Source: Tabrizicola sp.
GTDB lineage: Bacteria; Pseudomonadota; Alphaproteobacteria; Rhodobacterales; Rhodobacteraceae
Length of the DNA stretch: 64,000 nt
Direction: 5' to 3'
NCBI RefSeq assembly: GCF_030694085.1
Contig: NZ_JAUXZE010000082.1
Coordinates: forward strand, 62,001 to 126,000
Position 1 is the first letter of the stretch. Every line of letters starts with the position of its first letter. Under the pieces are notes generated by a model. The model did not search any database. It was not told the origin of the DNA and saw only the letters and a list, made by a program, of their open reading frames with translations. Below are positions 7,688 through 16,887 of the stretch, one piece after another. The position numbers and the translations under genes are program-made.

Positions 7688-8812
7688 ATGACCAGACGCA
7701 AGGACCCCCAGCCTGAGGCCGTGCCGCCACAGGACACGCCCCCGGTCGAGACCGTCGCCAACGAGCCCTTCGTGGTGACCGATCCGGTCGATCCGGCCCC
7801 AGCACCGCCCGACGCACCGTTGCCCCCACCCCCGTCGCAGGTGATCGTCCGCCGTAGCAGTGTCATAGCCCCCCTGATCGGCGGTGCTCTGGCAGCCATC
7901 GGCGGCTTTGCCCTGTCGCACTTCGACGTGCTGGACCTGCGTCCGGCCGACTCGACGGCTGAGGTGGCCGGCCTGACCACGCAACTGACTGACGTCCGAA
8001 CCCAAATCTCTGGCCTGGAAAGCCAGTCCCACGACCTTGCGGCGCTTTCCCAACGGGTGGCGCAGCTGGAGACCGCCCCCGCGCCCCAAACCCCCGACCT
8101 CTCGCGCCTGGACGCCTTCGACCAGCGTCTTGCGGCAATCGAGGCGATGCCGACCGACGGCGCCGCTTCGACCGCCGCCGTGACTGCCAAGCTTGCAGAG
8201 CTTGAAAGGCGATTGGCCGCCGTGCCGCAGGGCGCCTCGGCCGAACTGCAACAGCAGCTCGACGCCGCCCTTGCGCGTCTGGACGAGGCAGAGGCCACCG
8301 CCACCGCCCGCGCGGAAGAGGCCGCCGTTGCCACTGCTGCCGCCCAGCGGACGCAGGCCCTGGATGCGTTGGCAGCACGGCTGTCGGCTGGTGAGGCTTT
8401 CGGAGCCGAGTTGCAGGCACTCGACGATCCGGCCGTTTCGCAAGTGCTTGCTCCCCTTGCCGAAACCGGCATCCCGACCCTGGCTCAGCTGCAAGACGCT
8501 TTCCCCGATGCCGCCCGCGAGGCCCTGCGGATCGCGCGCGAGACTGGCGCGAAAGACGGCTGGGGCGGTCGTCTGGTCGATTTCCTGGCCTCTCAGACCG
8601 GCGCGCGTCCACTCACGCCGATGGAGGGCGACACGCCCGACGCGATCCTCTCCCGCGCAGATTTCGCCCTGACCGACGGCCGCGTCGCCGATGCCGTGGC
8701 CGAACTGCAACCGCTGGACCCCACCGTAAAGGCCGCGTTGGACCCGTGGCTGGCGCAGGCGCAGGCGCATCTCTTGGCTGCTGCGGCGCTGCAGTCCGCT
8801 AGGGGGGAATGA
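7688..8812 (+). CDS. Mic60/mitofilin-like inner-membrane protein (COG4223)
   Basis: Predicted single-pass inner-membrane protein of 374 residues. It has a proline/acid-rich cytoplasmic N terminus (1-55), one TM helix (about 57-78, IAPLIGGALAAIGGFALSHF), a long Ala/Gln/Leu-rich coiled coil (about 90-225), and a C-terminal helical domain resembling the mitofilin signature (about 245-370). Alphaproteobacterial Mic60 homologues are known to be encoded in the haem cluster between hemD and hemY and to shape cytoplasmic-membrane invaginations. Family and location match here. Its stop overlaps the hemY start (ATGA), so the two are coupled. Sequence conservation in this family is low, so the assignment rests on architecture plus context. 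Confidence 0.8.
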   Translation: MTRRKDPQPEAVPPQDTPPVETVANEPFVVTDPVDPAPAPPDAPLPPPPSQVIVRRSSVIAPLIGGALAAIGGFALSHFDVLDLRPADSTAEVAGLTTQLTDVRTQISGLESQSHDLAALSQRVAQLETAPAPQTPDLSRLDAFDQRLAAIEAMPTDGAASTAAVTAKLAELERRLAAVPQGASAELQQQLDAALARLDEAEATATARAEEAAVATAAAQRTQALDALAARLSAGEAFGAELQALDDPAVSQVLAPLAETGIPTLAQLQDAFPDAAREALRIARETGAKDGWGGRLVDFLASQTGARPLTPMEGDTPDAILSRADFALTDGRVADAVAELQPLDPTVKAALDPWLAQAQAHLLAAAALQSARGE

Positions 8813-10260
8813 TGCTCTGGTCGCTGACAAAGGTCGTCCTCTTCGTCGTCATCATCGCCGCGCTGGCTCTGGGCGCGGGCCTTCTGTCCGAAACGGGCCA
8901 GGCGCTGCGGATCATTGTCGCCGGGTGGGAGTTCACCATCGGCCCGGTGCAGGCCGTCATTCTGGGTGTCGTCCTCTTCATCGCCGTCTGGCTGACGTTG
9001 AAGATACTTGGCCTGCTGGGCGCGACGTTCCGTTTCCTGAACGGCGACGAAACCGCGATTTCCCGCTATTTCGACCGCAATCGTGAACGCAAGGGCTACA
9101 AGGCGCTGTCCGAAGGCATGATGGCGCTGGCTTCGGGCGAGCCGCGCCTTGCCCTGACCCGCGCCCAGAATGCCGAGCGTTTGCTCGGAAAGCCCGAGCT
9201 GACCACCCTGCTTGTTGCCCAGGCCGCCGAGGCCTCGGGCGACCATCGGCGTGCGACCGAGGCGTACAAGACCCTGCTCAAGGACGACGCGACCCGGTTT
9301 GTCGGCGTGCGCGGCCTCCTCCAGCAGAAGTTGGCCGAGGGTGACCGCGAAGTGGCACTGAAGCTGGCAGAAAAGGCCTTCGAGCTGCGCCCCAAGCATG
9401 CCGAAACGCAGGACATTCTGCTGCATCTGCAATCCGATGCAGGTGATTGGTCGGGGGCCCGTGCCACCTTGGGCGCAAAACTCAAGACCGGCGCGCTGCC
9501 CAAGGACGTCTACCGCCGCCGCGATGCCGTTCTGGCGTTGCAGCAGGCCCGCACGGTCTTTGACGACGCCGCCAGCATCGAGGCGCGCGAGGCCGCCATC
9601 GAAGCGAACCGCCTGTCGCCCGACCTGATCCCCGCCGCAGCAATGGCCGCGCGCGGCTACATCTCCAAGGGCGACCGCAAGCATGCGACCCGCGTGCTGA
9701 AGAAAGCCTGGGAAGTCCTGCCGCACCCCGACCTGGCCAGCGCCTTTTCCGAGATCGAGCCGGATGAGACGCCGCAGGAGCGCCTGAAACGCTTCCGCAC
9801 CCTGACCAATGCCCGCCCGGACGCCGACGAATCGAAAATGCTGCTGGCCGAGCTTCTGCTGGCCGCAGAAGACTTCCCCGGCGCCCGCCGCGCGCTGGAC
9901 GACGTCGCGACCCGGGCGCCGACGCAGCGGGCATTGGCCATTCTGGCCGCAGTCGCACGGGGCGAGGGAGCAGAAGATTCCATCGTCCGCGATCTGGTCG
10001 CGCGCGCCATCGCAGCCCCCCGTGGTCCGCAATGGGTCTGCGACAAGTGTCACGCCATCCACGATGGTTGGCAGCCGGTCTGCGACAACTGCGGCAGTTT
10101 CGACACCCTGTCCTGGAAGACGCCCCCCGCGACCAGCACCTCACCTGCCCTGGCCGAGCTTCTGCCCCTGATGGACGCACGACCCGAGCCGGAACCAGCC
10201 CCCGAACCCCCACCGGAAGCGCAGCTTCCCCTGGACGAGATTGCCCGCCGCGCAAATTAG
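8809..10260 (+). CDS. hemY: HemY-type TPR membrane protein with C-terminal zinc ribbon
   Basis: Inner-membrane protein of 483 residues belonging to the HemY_N/TPR family, not the oxidase HemY of Bacillus. Two N-terminal TM helices (about 6-26 and 40-62) precede TPR-like helices (about 95-410). A Cys4 motif near residues 411-430 (VCDKCHAIHDGWQPVCDNCG) looks like a rubredoxin or zinc ribbon. The Pro-rich acidic tail follows. The role of HemY in haem metabolism is poorly defined. The start could be 8809 or 8812 (ATGATG); both overlap the upstream stop, and a GGGGGG run supplies the ribosome site. tRNA-Thr follows 50 bp downstream. Confidence 0.88.
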   Translation: MMLWSLTKVVLFVVIIAALALGAGLLSETGQALRIIVAGWEFTIGPVQAVILGVVLFIAVWLTLKILGLLGATFRFLNGDETAISRYFDRNRERKGYKALSEGMMALASGEPRLALTRAQNAERLLGKPELTTLLVAQAAEASGDHRRATEAYKTLLKDDATRFVGVRGLLQQKLAEGDREVALKLAEKAFELRPKHAETQDILLHLQSDAGDWSGARATLGAKLKTGALPKDVYRRRDAVLALQQARTVFDDAASIEAREAAIEANRLSPDLIPAAAMAARGYISKGDRKHATRVLKKAWEVLPHPDLASAFSEIEPDETPQERLKRFRTLTNARPDADESKMLLAELLLAAEDFPGARRALDDVATRAPTQRALAILAAVARGEGAEDSIVRDLVARAIAAPRGPQWVCDKCHAIHDGWQPVCDNCGSFDTLSWKTPPATSTSPALAELLPLMDARPEPEPAPEPPPEAQLPLDEIARRAN

Positions 10261-10310
10261 GGCTACACACTGCGGATGGGCGGTGCTAATAGCCCCGCGC
10301 AGAGAAGAGT

Positions 10311-10386
10311 GCCGGTGTAGCTCAGCTGGTAGAGCACGTCATTCGTAATGATGGGGTCGGGGGTTCGAGTCCCTTCTCCGGCACCA
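10311..10386 (+). tRNA. tRNA-Thr (anticodon CGT)
   Basis: A 76-nt cloverleaf including encoded CCA. Acceptor GCCGGTG pairs with CTCCGGC except for one T-T opposition. The D arm is GCTC..GAGC. The anticodon stem CGTCA/TGATG has loop TTCGTAA, placing CGT at positions 34-36 (reads ACG, Thr). The T arm contains GGTTCGAGTCC. Confidence 0.95.
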
Positions 10387-10416
10387 TTCTTCTCTCAGGC
10401 CACCGCGACAGAAGCA

Positions 10417-10457
10417 AAAGCCGCCAGACCCTTCGGTCCGGCGGCTTTGCTGTTTTT
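10417..10457. terminator. bidirectional intrinsic terminator between tRNA-Thr and the helicase gene
   Basis: A 14-bp stem with one mismatch: AAAGCCGCCAGACC, tetraloop CTTC, GGTCCGGCGGCTTT. On the + strand it is followed by GCTGTTTTT. Reading the minus strand, the stem ends in CTTTTGCTT, so it can serve the convergent helicase transcript as well. Confidence 0.85.
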
Positions 10458-10463
10458 CAGGCT

Positions 10464-12953
10464 TCAGCGCTTCGGACCTTTTGGCGGCACGAACCGCTTG
10501 GAGGTGTCCTTGGCATCCGCGCGCGGCTTGGCCGGGCGGTCGGACGCGCCAGCCCGGTCGAACGGTTTCTTGGTCCCAAAGCTTTTCGGGCCACCCGGCT
10601 TGCCGGCACCTTCGCGCTTCACATAGGGCCGCGCATCGTCGCCCTTCGGCGCATAGGTCTTCTTCGGCCGGTCGCCGTCCTCACGCGGACGGAAGCCTTC
10701 GGGCTTTGCCGCATAGGGCTTGCGCGCCGGACGGTCCCCATCCTCACGCGGTTTGAACCCCTCGCTGCGAGGCTTGTAGCCTTCGGTCTTCGCGGCATAA
10801 GGCTTGCGGGCCGGACGGTCGCCTTCCGCACGCGGAGCATAATCTCCACGCGGCTTGTAGCCTTCGGTCTTCGCAGCATAGGGCTTGCGGGCCGGGCGAT
10901 CCCCCTCGGCCCTCGGGGCAGCACCTTCATCTCGCGGCTTGTAGTTTTCCGGCTTGCCCTTGTAGCCACCACCTTCGCTGGCATGGCTCTTGTAGCCCAC
11001 GGCACGGGCCGGTCGATCCGCCGCGCCACCGTGGCTCTTGAACCCGGTCGAACGCGGGGCCGACTTCTGGTCAGGAGACCAACGCGGCTTCTTCGGAGCT
11101 TCGTCCACCCCTTCAGCACGCGGGGCGCGATCCGAATAGGCCGGGCGGGCCGGGCGGTCGTCCTGCCGCTTGTCCTTCCACTCGGGCCGCGCCTCGCTGG
11201 CCGCAACGCGCGGCTCATACTTCGGCTTCGGCTTCGGGGTGTATTCGCGCGCCAGAGCATCGGCTTCCCCCTCCTCGACCACACGCGGCGGCTTCGGAAC
11301 ATAGGCCGGCTTCTCCCGGCGTTCGGGACGTTCTGCACGCTCGGGCTTGACGAAGCGTGGCTTGTCCAGATCAGGCTCGCCCTCGATCCGCTCCATCGTC
11401 AGGCCCTTGTCCAGCTCGACCGTGCCACCAAACCGGCTGGCCAAGGCTTCGGAGATCTGCACAAAGGTTTCATCCTCACGCACCCGGATCGCGCCGATGC
11501 CATCCTTGGCGATGCTGCCCGCATCGCAGATTTTCGGCAGCAACCAGCGTGCCTCGGCACGGCCAGCGCGACCAACAGAAATGCGGAACCAGACCGACGG
11601 TCCGAACTCACCCCGTTCGCGCGGGGCAGACGGCGGCGGGACCGGAAGGTCGGTCGAAAGCACTTCCGGGGCAGACCGCCCCTCACGCCACAGCCGCACG
11701 AAGGCAGCCGCCAACGCCTCCGCCCCGAACTGCTCCAGCAGGTCCGTGGCAATGCCCAAATCGTCGCCGATGGGCATGGTCAGCGACGGATGCTCCAGAA
11801 TCCGCAGGTCGTCCTTGGCCTGCACATCGTCCGCCCCGGGGGCCGAGCCCCATTCGGCCACGACCTTCGCCCCAGCCAGCAACCGCTGCGCCTTCTTGTA
11901 TTCCGCCGGCGTCACGATCAGCGCCGAGACGCCCTTCTTGCCAGCCCGCCCCGTCCGACCCGACCGGTGCAGCAGGGTCTCCGAGTTCGACGGCAGATCG
12001 GCATGGATCACCAGCTCCAGACCCGGCAGGTCGATGCCCCGGGCCGCGACGTCGGTGGCGATACAGACCCGAGCCCGCCCGTCCCGCAGCGCCTGCAGCG
12101 CATGGGTCCGTTCCTGCTGGCTCAGCTCACCCGACAGCGCCACGACCTGGAACCCCCGGTTGCCCATGCGGGCGAGCAGGTGGTTCACGTTCACCCGCGT
12201 CTTGCAGAAAACGATGGCCGTCCGCGCATCATAGTAGCGCAGCACGTTGAAAATCGCATGCTCACGGTCGCGGACCGCCACGCTAAGTGCCTGATATTCG
12301 ATGTCGACGTGCTGCTTGGCCTCACCCTGCGCCTGAATCCGCAGCGCGTCCTTCTGGAAGGTCCCCGCCAGCTTCTCGATTTCCTTCGGCACCGTGGCCG
12401 AGAACATCAGCGTCCGCCGCTCTTCCGGGGCCGCCGCCAGGATGAACTCCAGATCCTCGGCGAACCCGAGGTCCAGCATCTCGTCCGCTTCGTCCAGCAC
12501 CGCCGCCTTCAGACCCGACAGGTCAAGGCTTCGGCGTTCGATATGGTCGCGCAACCGGCCGGGAGTGCCGACGACAATATGTGCGCCACGCTCCAGCGCG
12601 CGCTTTTCGGTGCGGTAGTCCATGCCGCCGACACAGGTCGCGATCTTGGCCCCGGCTCCGGCGTAGAGCCACTCCAGCTCACGCGCGACTTGCAGCGCCA
12701 GTTCGCGCGTCGGTGCAATGACCAGCGCCAGCGGGTGATCGGCATACAGCAGCGCGTCCTGCCCGTTCAGCACTTCCGGCGCGATGGCCAGGCCAAAGGC
12801 CACCGTCTTGCCCGACCCGGTCTGCGCCGAGACCAGAAGGTCGCGCCCCGCGACGCCTTCGGCCAGAACAGCGTCCTGCACCGAGGTCAGCGCTTCATAG
12901 CCCTTGAGGGCCAAAGCCTGCGCCAGCGGCGCGGCCACGTTTTCAATCGTCAT
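10464..12953 (-). CDS. DEAD-box RNA helicase with DbpA-type RNA-binding domain and repetitive basic tail
   Basis: ATP-dependent RNA helicase of 829 residues, probably involved in ribosome assembly or cold adaptation (CsdA/DeaD group). Core motifs: Q motif region GYEALTSVQ, AQTGSGKT (I), PTRELALQ (Ia), VLDEADEMLDLG (II), MFSATVP (III), ATDVAARGIDLPGLE and HRSGRTGRAGKKG (VI), all within residues 1-330. A DbpA-like RRM follows (about 450-530). From about residue 540 the tail is Lys/Arg/Pro-rich and low complexity, with 27-28-residue repeats near the C terminus. The tail is typical of RNA-binding extensions but unusually long. Convergent with tRNA-Thr, sharing a terminator. Confidence 0.93.
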   Translation of the reverse strand: MTIENVAAPLAQALALKGYEALTSVQDAVLAEGVAGRDLLVSAQTGSGKTVAFGLAIAPEVLNGQDALLYADHPLALVIAPTRELALQVARELEWLYAGAGAKIATCVGGMDYRTEKRALERGAHIVVGTPGRLRDHIERRSLDLSGLKAAVLDEADEMLDLGFAEDLEFILAAAPEERRTLMFSATVPKEIEKLAGTFQKDALRIQAQGEAKQHVDIEYQALSVAVRDREHAIFNVLRYYDARTAIVFCKTRVNVNHLLARMGNRGFQVVALSGELSQQERTHALQALRDGRARVCIATDVAARGIDLPGLELVIHADLPSNSETLLHRSGRTGRAGKKGVSALIVTPAEYKKAQRLLAGAKVVAEWGSAPGADDVQAKDDLRILEHPSLTMPIGDDLGIATDLLEQFGAEALAAAFVRLWREGRSAPEVLSTDLPVPPPSAPRERGEFGPSVWFRISVGRAGRAEARWLLPKICDAGSIAKDGIGAIRVREDETFVQISEALASRFGGTVELDKGLTMERIEGEPDLDKPRFVKPERAERPERREKPAYVPKPPRVVEEGEADALAREYTPKPKPKYEPRVAASEARPEWKDKRQDDRPARPAYSDRAPRAEGVDEAPKKPRWSPDQKSAPRSTGFKSHGGAADRPARAVGYKSHASEGGGYKGKPENYKPRDEGAAPRAEGDRPARKPYAAKTEGYKPRGDYAPRAEGDRPARKPYAAKTEGYKPRSEGFKPREDGDRPARKPYAAKPEGFRPREDGDRPKKTYAPKGDDARPYVKREGAGKPGGPKSFGTKKPFDRAGASDRPAKPRADAKDTSKRFVPPKGPKR
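10681..10907 (-). repeat. in-gene tandem repeats in the helicase tail
   Basis: At least three in-frame units of 81-84 bp encode GDRPARKPYAAKxEGYKPR-like blocks (27-28 residues each), with degenerate copies on both sides. Units 2 and 3 are nearly identical at the DNA level, indicating recent duplication, so copy number may vary between strains. Confidence 0.8.
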
Positions 12954-13097
12954 GATGTCTTTCCAAAGGGGGGCGAAGCCATGCGCCCATCAAAGCCAAA
13001 CGGCCTCTGTCCCCTTGGTGCGGGCCTCCTCGCCCACAGTCCCGGAATCTCGACCGTTCGGGGCCAGTAAACGAAACCGGCCCTGGTGTATAGGCCT

Positions 13098-13877
13098 TTA
13101 CGTCCCCACGAGCCGCACCATCGCCTCAGCGTGCAGCTTCGGCGGCAAGGCCAGAACGCCTTCGGCCAAAGCGGTAGGCGCGTTGAACCGCAGATGCTTG
13201 CCTTGCCGATCCGTGACCACGGCGCCCGCCTTTTCCGCGATCAATGAGCCCGCCGCGATATCCCATTCCCAGGCATCGCGCAGCGTCAGCATCCCGTCGA
13301 ATCGCCCCTCCGCCGCCAGACACATCCGGTAGGCCAAGGAGGCGCGGAAGCTCCGCGTGATCTCGGGCACCCCGCCCGGCCACTTCTCGGGCGCCATGTT
13401 CGCCTTGGTGGTCAGGATGTTGGAACCCTCCAGCCGTTCGCGCCCGCTGGCCCGGATCACCTCACCGTCCCGCAGCGGGGCCGAGGTCTCGGACGCCACG
13501 TATATACGGTCGATTGCCGGCAGATACACGACCCCCGCTGTCACGCGCCCCTTGTGCGCCACCGCCAGCGAATGAGCCCAGGTCTCTTCGCCCGCCACGA
13601 AGGCCCGCGTGCCGTCGATCGGGTCGATGATGAACACTGTATCTACAGCCAGCCGCTCCGCCGAATCAGGCGTCTCCTCGGACAGCCAGCCATAGTCCGG
13701 CCGCGCGGCCAGAAGCTTCGCCTTCAGCATGTCGTTGACCGCAAGGTCAGCCTCGGTCACCGGCCCATGCTCGCCGCCCTTGTCCCAGACTTGCGGGTCC
13801 TTGCGCCAATAGCGCATGGCGATCCGCCCCGCCTCGCGCGCGGCGTCGGTCAGCAGGGCCAGATCACGCGCCGGCAA
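13098..13877 (-). CDS. cysQ: inositol monophosphatase family / 3'(2'),5'-bisphosphate nucleotidase
   Basis: Mg-dependent phosphatase of 259 residues. It contains GPVTEADLAVND (residues 38-49), SEETPDS (the Glu of motif 1) and the central DPIDGTRAFVAG motif 2, plus the C-terminal WDIAAGSLIAEKAGAVVTD motif. The VTEADLAVND and DPIDGTRAF wording favours CysQ (hydrolysing 3'-phosphoadenosine 5'-phosphate from sulfate assimilation) over true inositol monophosphatase, but the substrate is not certain. The start overlaps the end of the pmbA/tldE gene by 14 bp. It carries two octamers (13500, 13639). Confidence 0.85.
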   Translation of the reverse strand: MPARDLALLTDAAREAGRIAMRYWRKDPQVWDKGGEHGPVTEADLAVNDMLKAKLLAARPDYGWLSEETPDSAERLAVDTVFIIDPIDGTRAFVAGEETWAHSLAVAHKGRVTAGVVYLPAIDRIYVASETSAPLRDGEVIRASGRERLEGSNILTTKANMAPEKWPGGVPEITRSFRASLAYRMCLAAEGRFDGMLTLRDAWEWDIAAGSLIAEKAGAVVTDRQGKHLRFNAPTALAEGVLALPPKLHAEAMVRLVGT

Positions 13878-15207
13878 GGGTCATCCCGTCGATCAGGATG
13901 GATGGCACCCGCGTCGACAGATGCGGCCGCGCGTCGTTCGCGGGCACGATCCGCAGCAGCATGTCCTTCAGGTTCCCCGCGATGGTGCATTCATGCACCG
14001 GATAGGCCAGCTGCCCGTTCTCGACCCAAAACCCCGAGGCCCCGCGCGAATAATCCCCCGTCGTCGGGTTGATCGTGGACCCGATCATCGAAGTCACCAG
14101 CAGCCCTGTGCCCATCTGCTTCAGCAGGTCGTCACGGCCAACAGACCCCTGCGTCAGGTCGATGTTCGTCGTTGACGGTGACGGAGGTGCCGAAGTCCCC
14201 CGCGACGCATTCGCGGTCGAGGCCATCCCCAGCTTTCGTCCGGTCGCCAGGTCCAGCACCCAGCCGGTCAGCACCCCATCCACAACGATCTCGCGCCGCT
14301 TTGTCGCCAGCCCTTCTCCGTCAAAGGGCCGTGAGGACCCGATTCGCGCCCGATGCGGGTCTTCGACCAGCGAAAGCCCCGCAGGCAGCACCTGCTTGCC
14401 CAGAAGGTCGCGCGCCCAACTTGACCCGCGCGCAATCGACGACCCGTTGATCGCCGACAACAGGTGCCCAACCAGGGACGCGGCAACCCGTTCGTCGTAG
14501 ACCACTGCAAAGGTCCCGGTCTTCGGCTTCACCGACCCGACCCGCGCCAGTGTCCGTTCCGCCGCCAGTCGCCCGATGTCGACCGGAGACGGCATATCCA
14601 AGGCGTATATACGCCCCTCGCCCGCATAATCGCGCTGCATGTCCGTGCCACTGCCAGTGAAGGCTACCGCCGAGAGGGACGTCGACGTCCGCCCATAACC
14701 ACCCGAGAACCCGTTCGACGCCGCCAGATGCAGGGCCCGCTGGCTATAGGCCGCCGAGGCTTCGACCTGCGTGATCCCCTTTGCCTCCAAAGCCGCCGCT
14801 TCCACGGCCCGGGCCGAGGCTTCCAGCACCGCTGCCCCCGGCTCCCCTGCCGGGTCCGCCAGGTCCAGCGCCGCCAGGTCCCAACCTGACGCGAGTTGCG
14901 ACACATCTGCCAGCCCCGCCGTCGCGTCCTCGGGCGCCTCGCGGGCCATCGCAACGCCGCGTTCCGCAAGGGCCCGGATCGTCGCGTCCGAGGTATCCGA
15001 GGCCGAGACGCAGGCCTGCCGCCGCCCGATCAGCACCCGAAGCCCGATCTCGACGCCTTCCGACCGCTCTGCCGTCTCTAACGCGCCCTTGCGGATCTCG
15101 ATCGAAACCGCAGTCCCCGCGACCGCCATCGCGTCGGCGCTTTCGGCCCCCGCCTTGCGGGCGGCATCCAGAAGGGCGTGGCTCAGATCGGAAAGGCTGC
15201 GTGTCAT
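13864..15207 (-). CDS. pmbA: TldD/PmbA family protein (TldE-like)
   Basis: Member of the TldD/TldE (PmbA) metalloprotease pair implicated in peptide maturation and antitoxin degradation. The 447 residues follow the family layout: N-terminal domain with IRKGALETAERSEGVEIGLRV, then central GKQVLPAGLSLVEDP, FDGEGLATKRREIVVDGVLTGWVLD, and the C-terminal GDYSRGASGFWVENGQLAYPVHE. The TldD-type HExxxH metal site is absent, which marks it as the TldE/PmbA subunit. No tldD partner lies in this window. It is followed, with a 14-bp overlap, by the cysQ-like gene. Arg-Ile-Tyr at 14605 forms GTATATAC inside a 12-bp palindrome. Confidence 0.9.
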   Translation of the reverse strand: MTRSLSDLSHALLDAARKAGAESADAMAVAGTAVSIEIRKGALETAERSEGVEIGLRVLIGRRQACVSASDTSDATIRALAERGVAMAREAPEDATAGLADVSQLASGWDLAALDLADPAGEPGAAVLEASARAVEAAALEAKGITQVEASAAYSQRALHLAASNGFSGGYGRTSTSLSAVAFTGSGTDMQRDYAGEGRIYALDMPSPVDIGRLAAERTLARVGSVKPKTGTFAVVYDERVAASLVGHLLSAINGSSIARGSSWARDLLGKQVLPAGLSLVEDPHRARIGSSRPFDGEGLATKRREIVVDGVLTGWVLDLATGRKLGMASTANASRGTSAPPSPSTTNIDLTQGSVGRDDLLKQMGTGLLVTSMIGSTINPTTGDYSRGASGFWVENGQLAYPVHECTIAGNLKDMLLRIVPANDARPHLSTRVPSILIDGMTLAGA

Positions 15208-15290
15208 GGGTCCACCTCTGGTCAGGTGCAGGAGGTAGTCCTGCCCGTCGCCGGGTGCAAGGCCGGGCCGTCACGCCAGGCCGTCACGCC

Positions 15291-16799
15291 TTATTGCAGC
15301 TGCATCCCGTTTGCGAACAGTCCGCCGTCCTTGAACTCGATCTCCGAGACCAGCTCATCTGGCCCCGCACCTGGACGCGCGAACATGCCCAGGCCCATGC
15401 GGAAGCCCATCGCATCGTCATTGGTCAGGATGCCCAGCGCGATCAGGTTGTCGACCAGCTGGTTCACGCCCTTGATGTTGATCGTGATTTTCCCATCCGG
15501 CCGCGGAACGCCGCCAAAGGTCGCAAGGTCGGTGTTGTCGAAGGTCAACCCTCCGATAGCCGAAACCTCGGCCCCCGCCGCCTTGGCCAGCACCTGCGTC
15601 AGGTCCAGGCTTTCCAGCTTGCCGGGTGGCTGCGCGCCCTCCATCTGCAGCGACGGGTCCATCAGGTCCTGCTCCCAATAGCCCAGGCCCTTCAGGTCGA
15701 CGATGACCGTCGCGGGCTCACGCGACAGCGACCCTGCGGGGTCAAAGAGGCCCCAGATATCCTCGGACACGGTGAAGTCCACGACCTTGGTCAGGAAGCT
15801 GAAATCCTGCGCCACGTCGGACTTGGACACCGGCATCACGACGTTGAACCCGCTTTCCGCAAAGGCCACCTCGACCTGCGGGAAGGGGATGTCCGCGCCC
15901 GAGACGGTGAACTTCGCGCCGTTCAGCGAGGTGCCATAGTTCAGCCGCGTCTTGTCCATTGCCACCAAGAAGCCGCCCCCCGTCGCCGTGGCCGCCAGCT
16001 TGCTGGGCCCGGCCTCGTCGGTGATGTCGGCAGTCATCGTCATCGCGCCGAAGTTCAGGCTGGTGTCCATCGTGAAGCCCGAGTTCAGCGCCGCCGCCAT
16101 GTTCGCCATCAGCTCGGCCGACAGGAAGTTGCCCTTGGTCGCCCCGGTGACATCGGCAAAGCTGACCTCCACCGTGCCACCACCAGCACCCTCCGCATCC
16201 TTGCCGGTGAGCTTCAGCACCATCGAGCCGGACGAAAAGCTGCTGTCCAGCACCGTCCCCTCGCCGTTCTGCGATACCGAGTACTTCGCCGCGAGTTCGG
16301 TCATCGCCAGCTCTGCCTGAGTGTCCAGCACCTTGCCAGTCTCGTCCGTCACCTCATCCAGCGTCACCGTGGTCGACGGGGCCGAAATGTCATAGCTCGT
16401 CTCGGTCGCACTGCCGCCAGCCGTCATCTGCAGTCCCGGCTGGCTGACCGTCAGCTTCATCGACCCCGGCCCCTCGCCCTGGTCGGGGAAGGCCAGCTGG
16501 ATCGGATAGCTGTCCGGCATCGTCACCTTGACCGTGCCGTCGCCATTGTCGGTGAAGGTCAGCCTGTCGAAGGAAACCGACGCGCTGCCACCCAGATCGT
16601 CCTTGTAGGCGATCACCACTTCCGTCGCCTCGATGGCCGAGCCGGTATCCGAGGTATTGCCGACCGTCAGCTCCTGCCCCGCCGCCGTGGCCATCGCCTG
16701 CCAGCTGGCCCAAACCTCCTGCGGGGTGACGTCGGCACTGGCGCCGGTGGCAAGAAATACGAGGGCAATTGCAGAAGATGAGGTCAGGGAACGGATCAT
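15291..16799 (-). CDS. DUF2125 domain-containing secreted protein
   Basis: A 502-residue protein with an N-terminal signal peptide (MIRSLTSSSAIALVFLATGASA, cleavage after ASA). It then continues as a beta-rich, Thr/Asp/Gly-rich sequence without Cys. It resembles alphaproteobacterial DUF2125 proteins, whose function is unknown; a periplasmic or envelope location is predicted. GAAAGG lies upstream of the ATG. It stands alone between pmbA and the divergent enoyl-CoA hydratase gene. Confidence 0.75.
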   Translation of the reverse strand: MIRSLTSSSAIALVFLATGASADVTPQEVWASWQAMATAAGQELTVGNTSDTGSAIEATEVVIAYKDDLGGSASVSFDRLTFTDNGDGTVKVTMPDSYPIQLAFPDQGEGPGSMKLTVSQPGLQMTAGGSATETSYDISAPSTTVTLDEVTDETGKVLDTQAELAMTELAAKYSVSQNGEGTVLDSSFSSGSMVLKLTGKDAEGAGGGTVEVSFADVTGATKGNFLSAELMANMAAALNSGFTMDTSLNFGAMTMTADITDEAGPSKLAATATGGGFLVAMDKTRLNYGTSLNGAKFTVSGADIPFPQVEVAFAESGFNVVMPVSKSDVAQDFSFLTKVVDFTVSEDIWGLFDPAGSLSREPATVIVDLKGLGYWEQDLMDPSLQMEGAQPPGKLESLDLTQVLAKAAGAEVSAIGGLTFDNTDLATFGGVPRPDGKITINIKGVNQLVDNLIALGILTNDDAMGFRMGLGMFARPGAGPDELVSEIEFKDGGLFANGMQLQ

Positions 16800-16887
16800 G
16801 GCCTATGCCTTTCGGGTTGAATTCGCTGCCGCAACCTTTCTATCTCGTCCTGGGGGCGTCAAGGGATTCCCCCGGTGCAGGTGGGGA

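Noticed and set aside
10983..13070. 695-codon + strand ORF opposite the DEAD-box helicase
   Set aside because: Antisense to the complete helicase; no recognisable domain.
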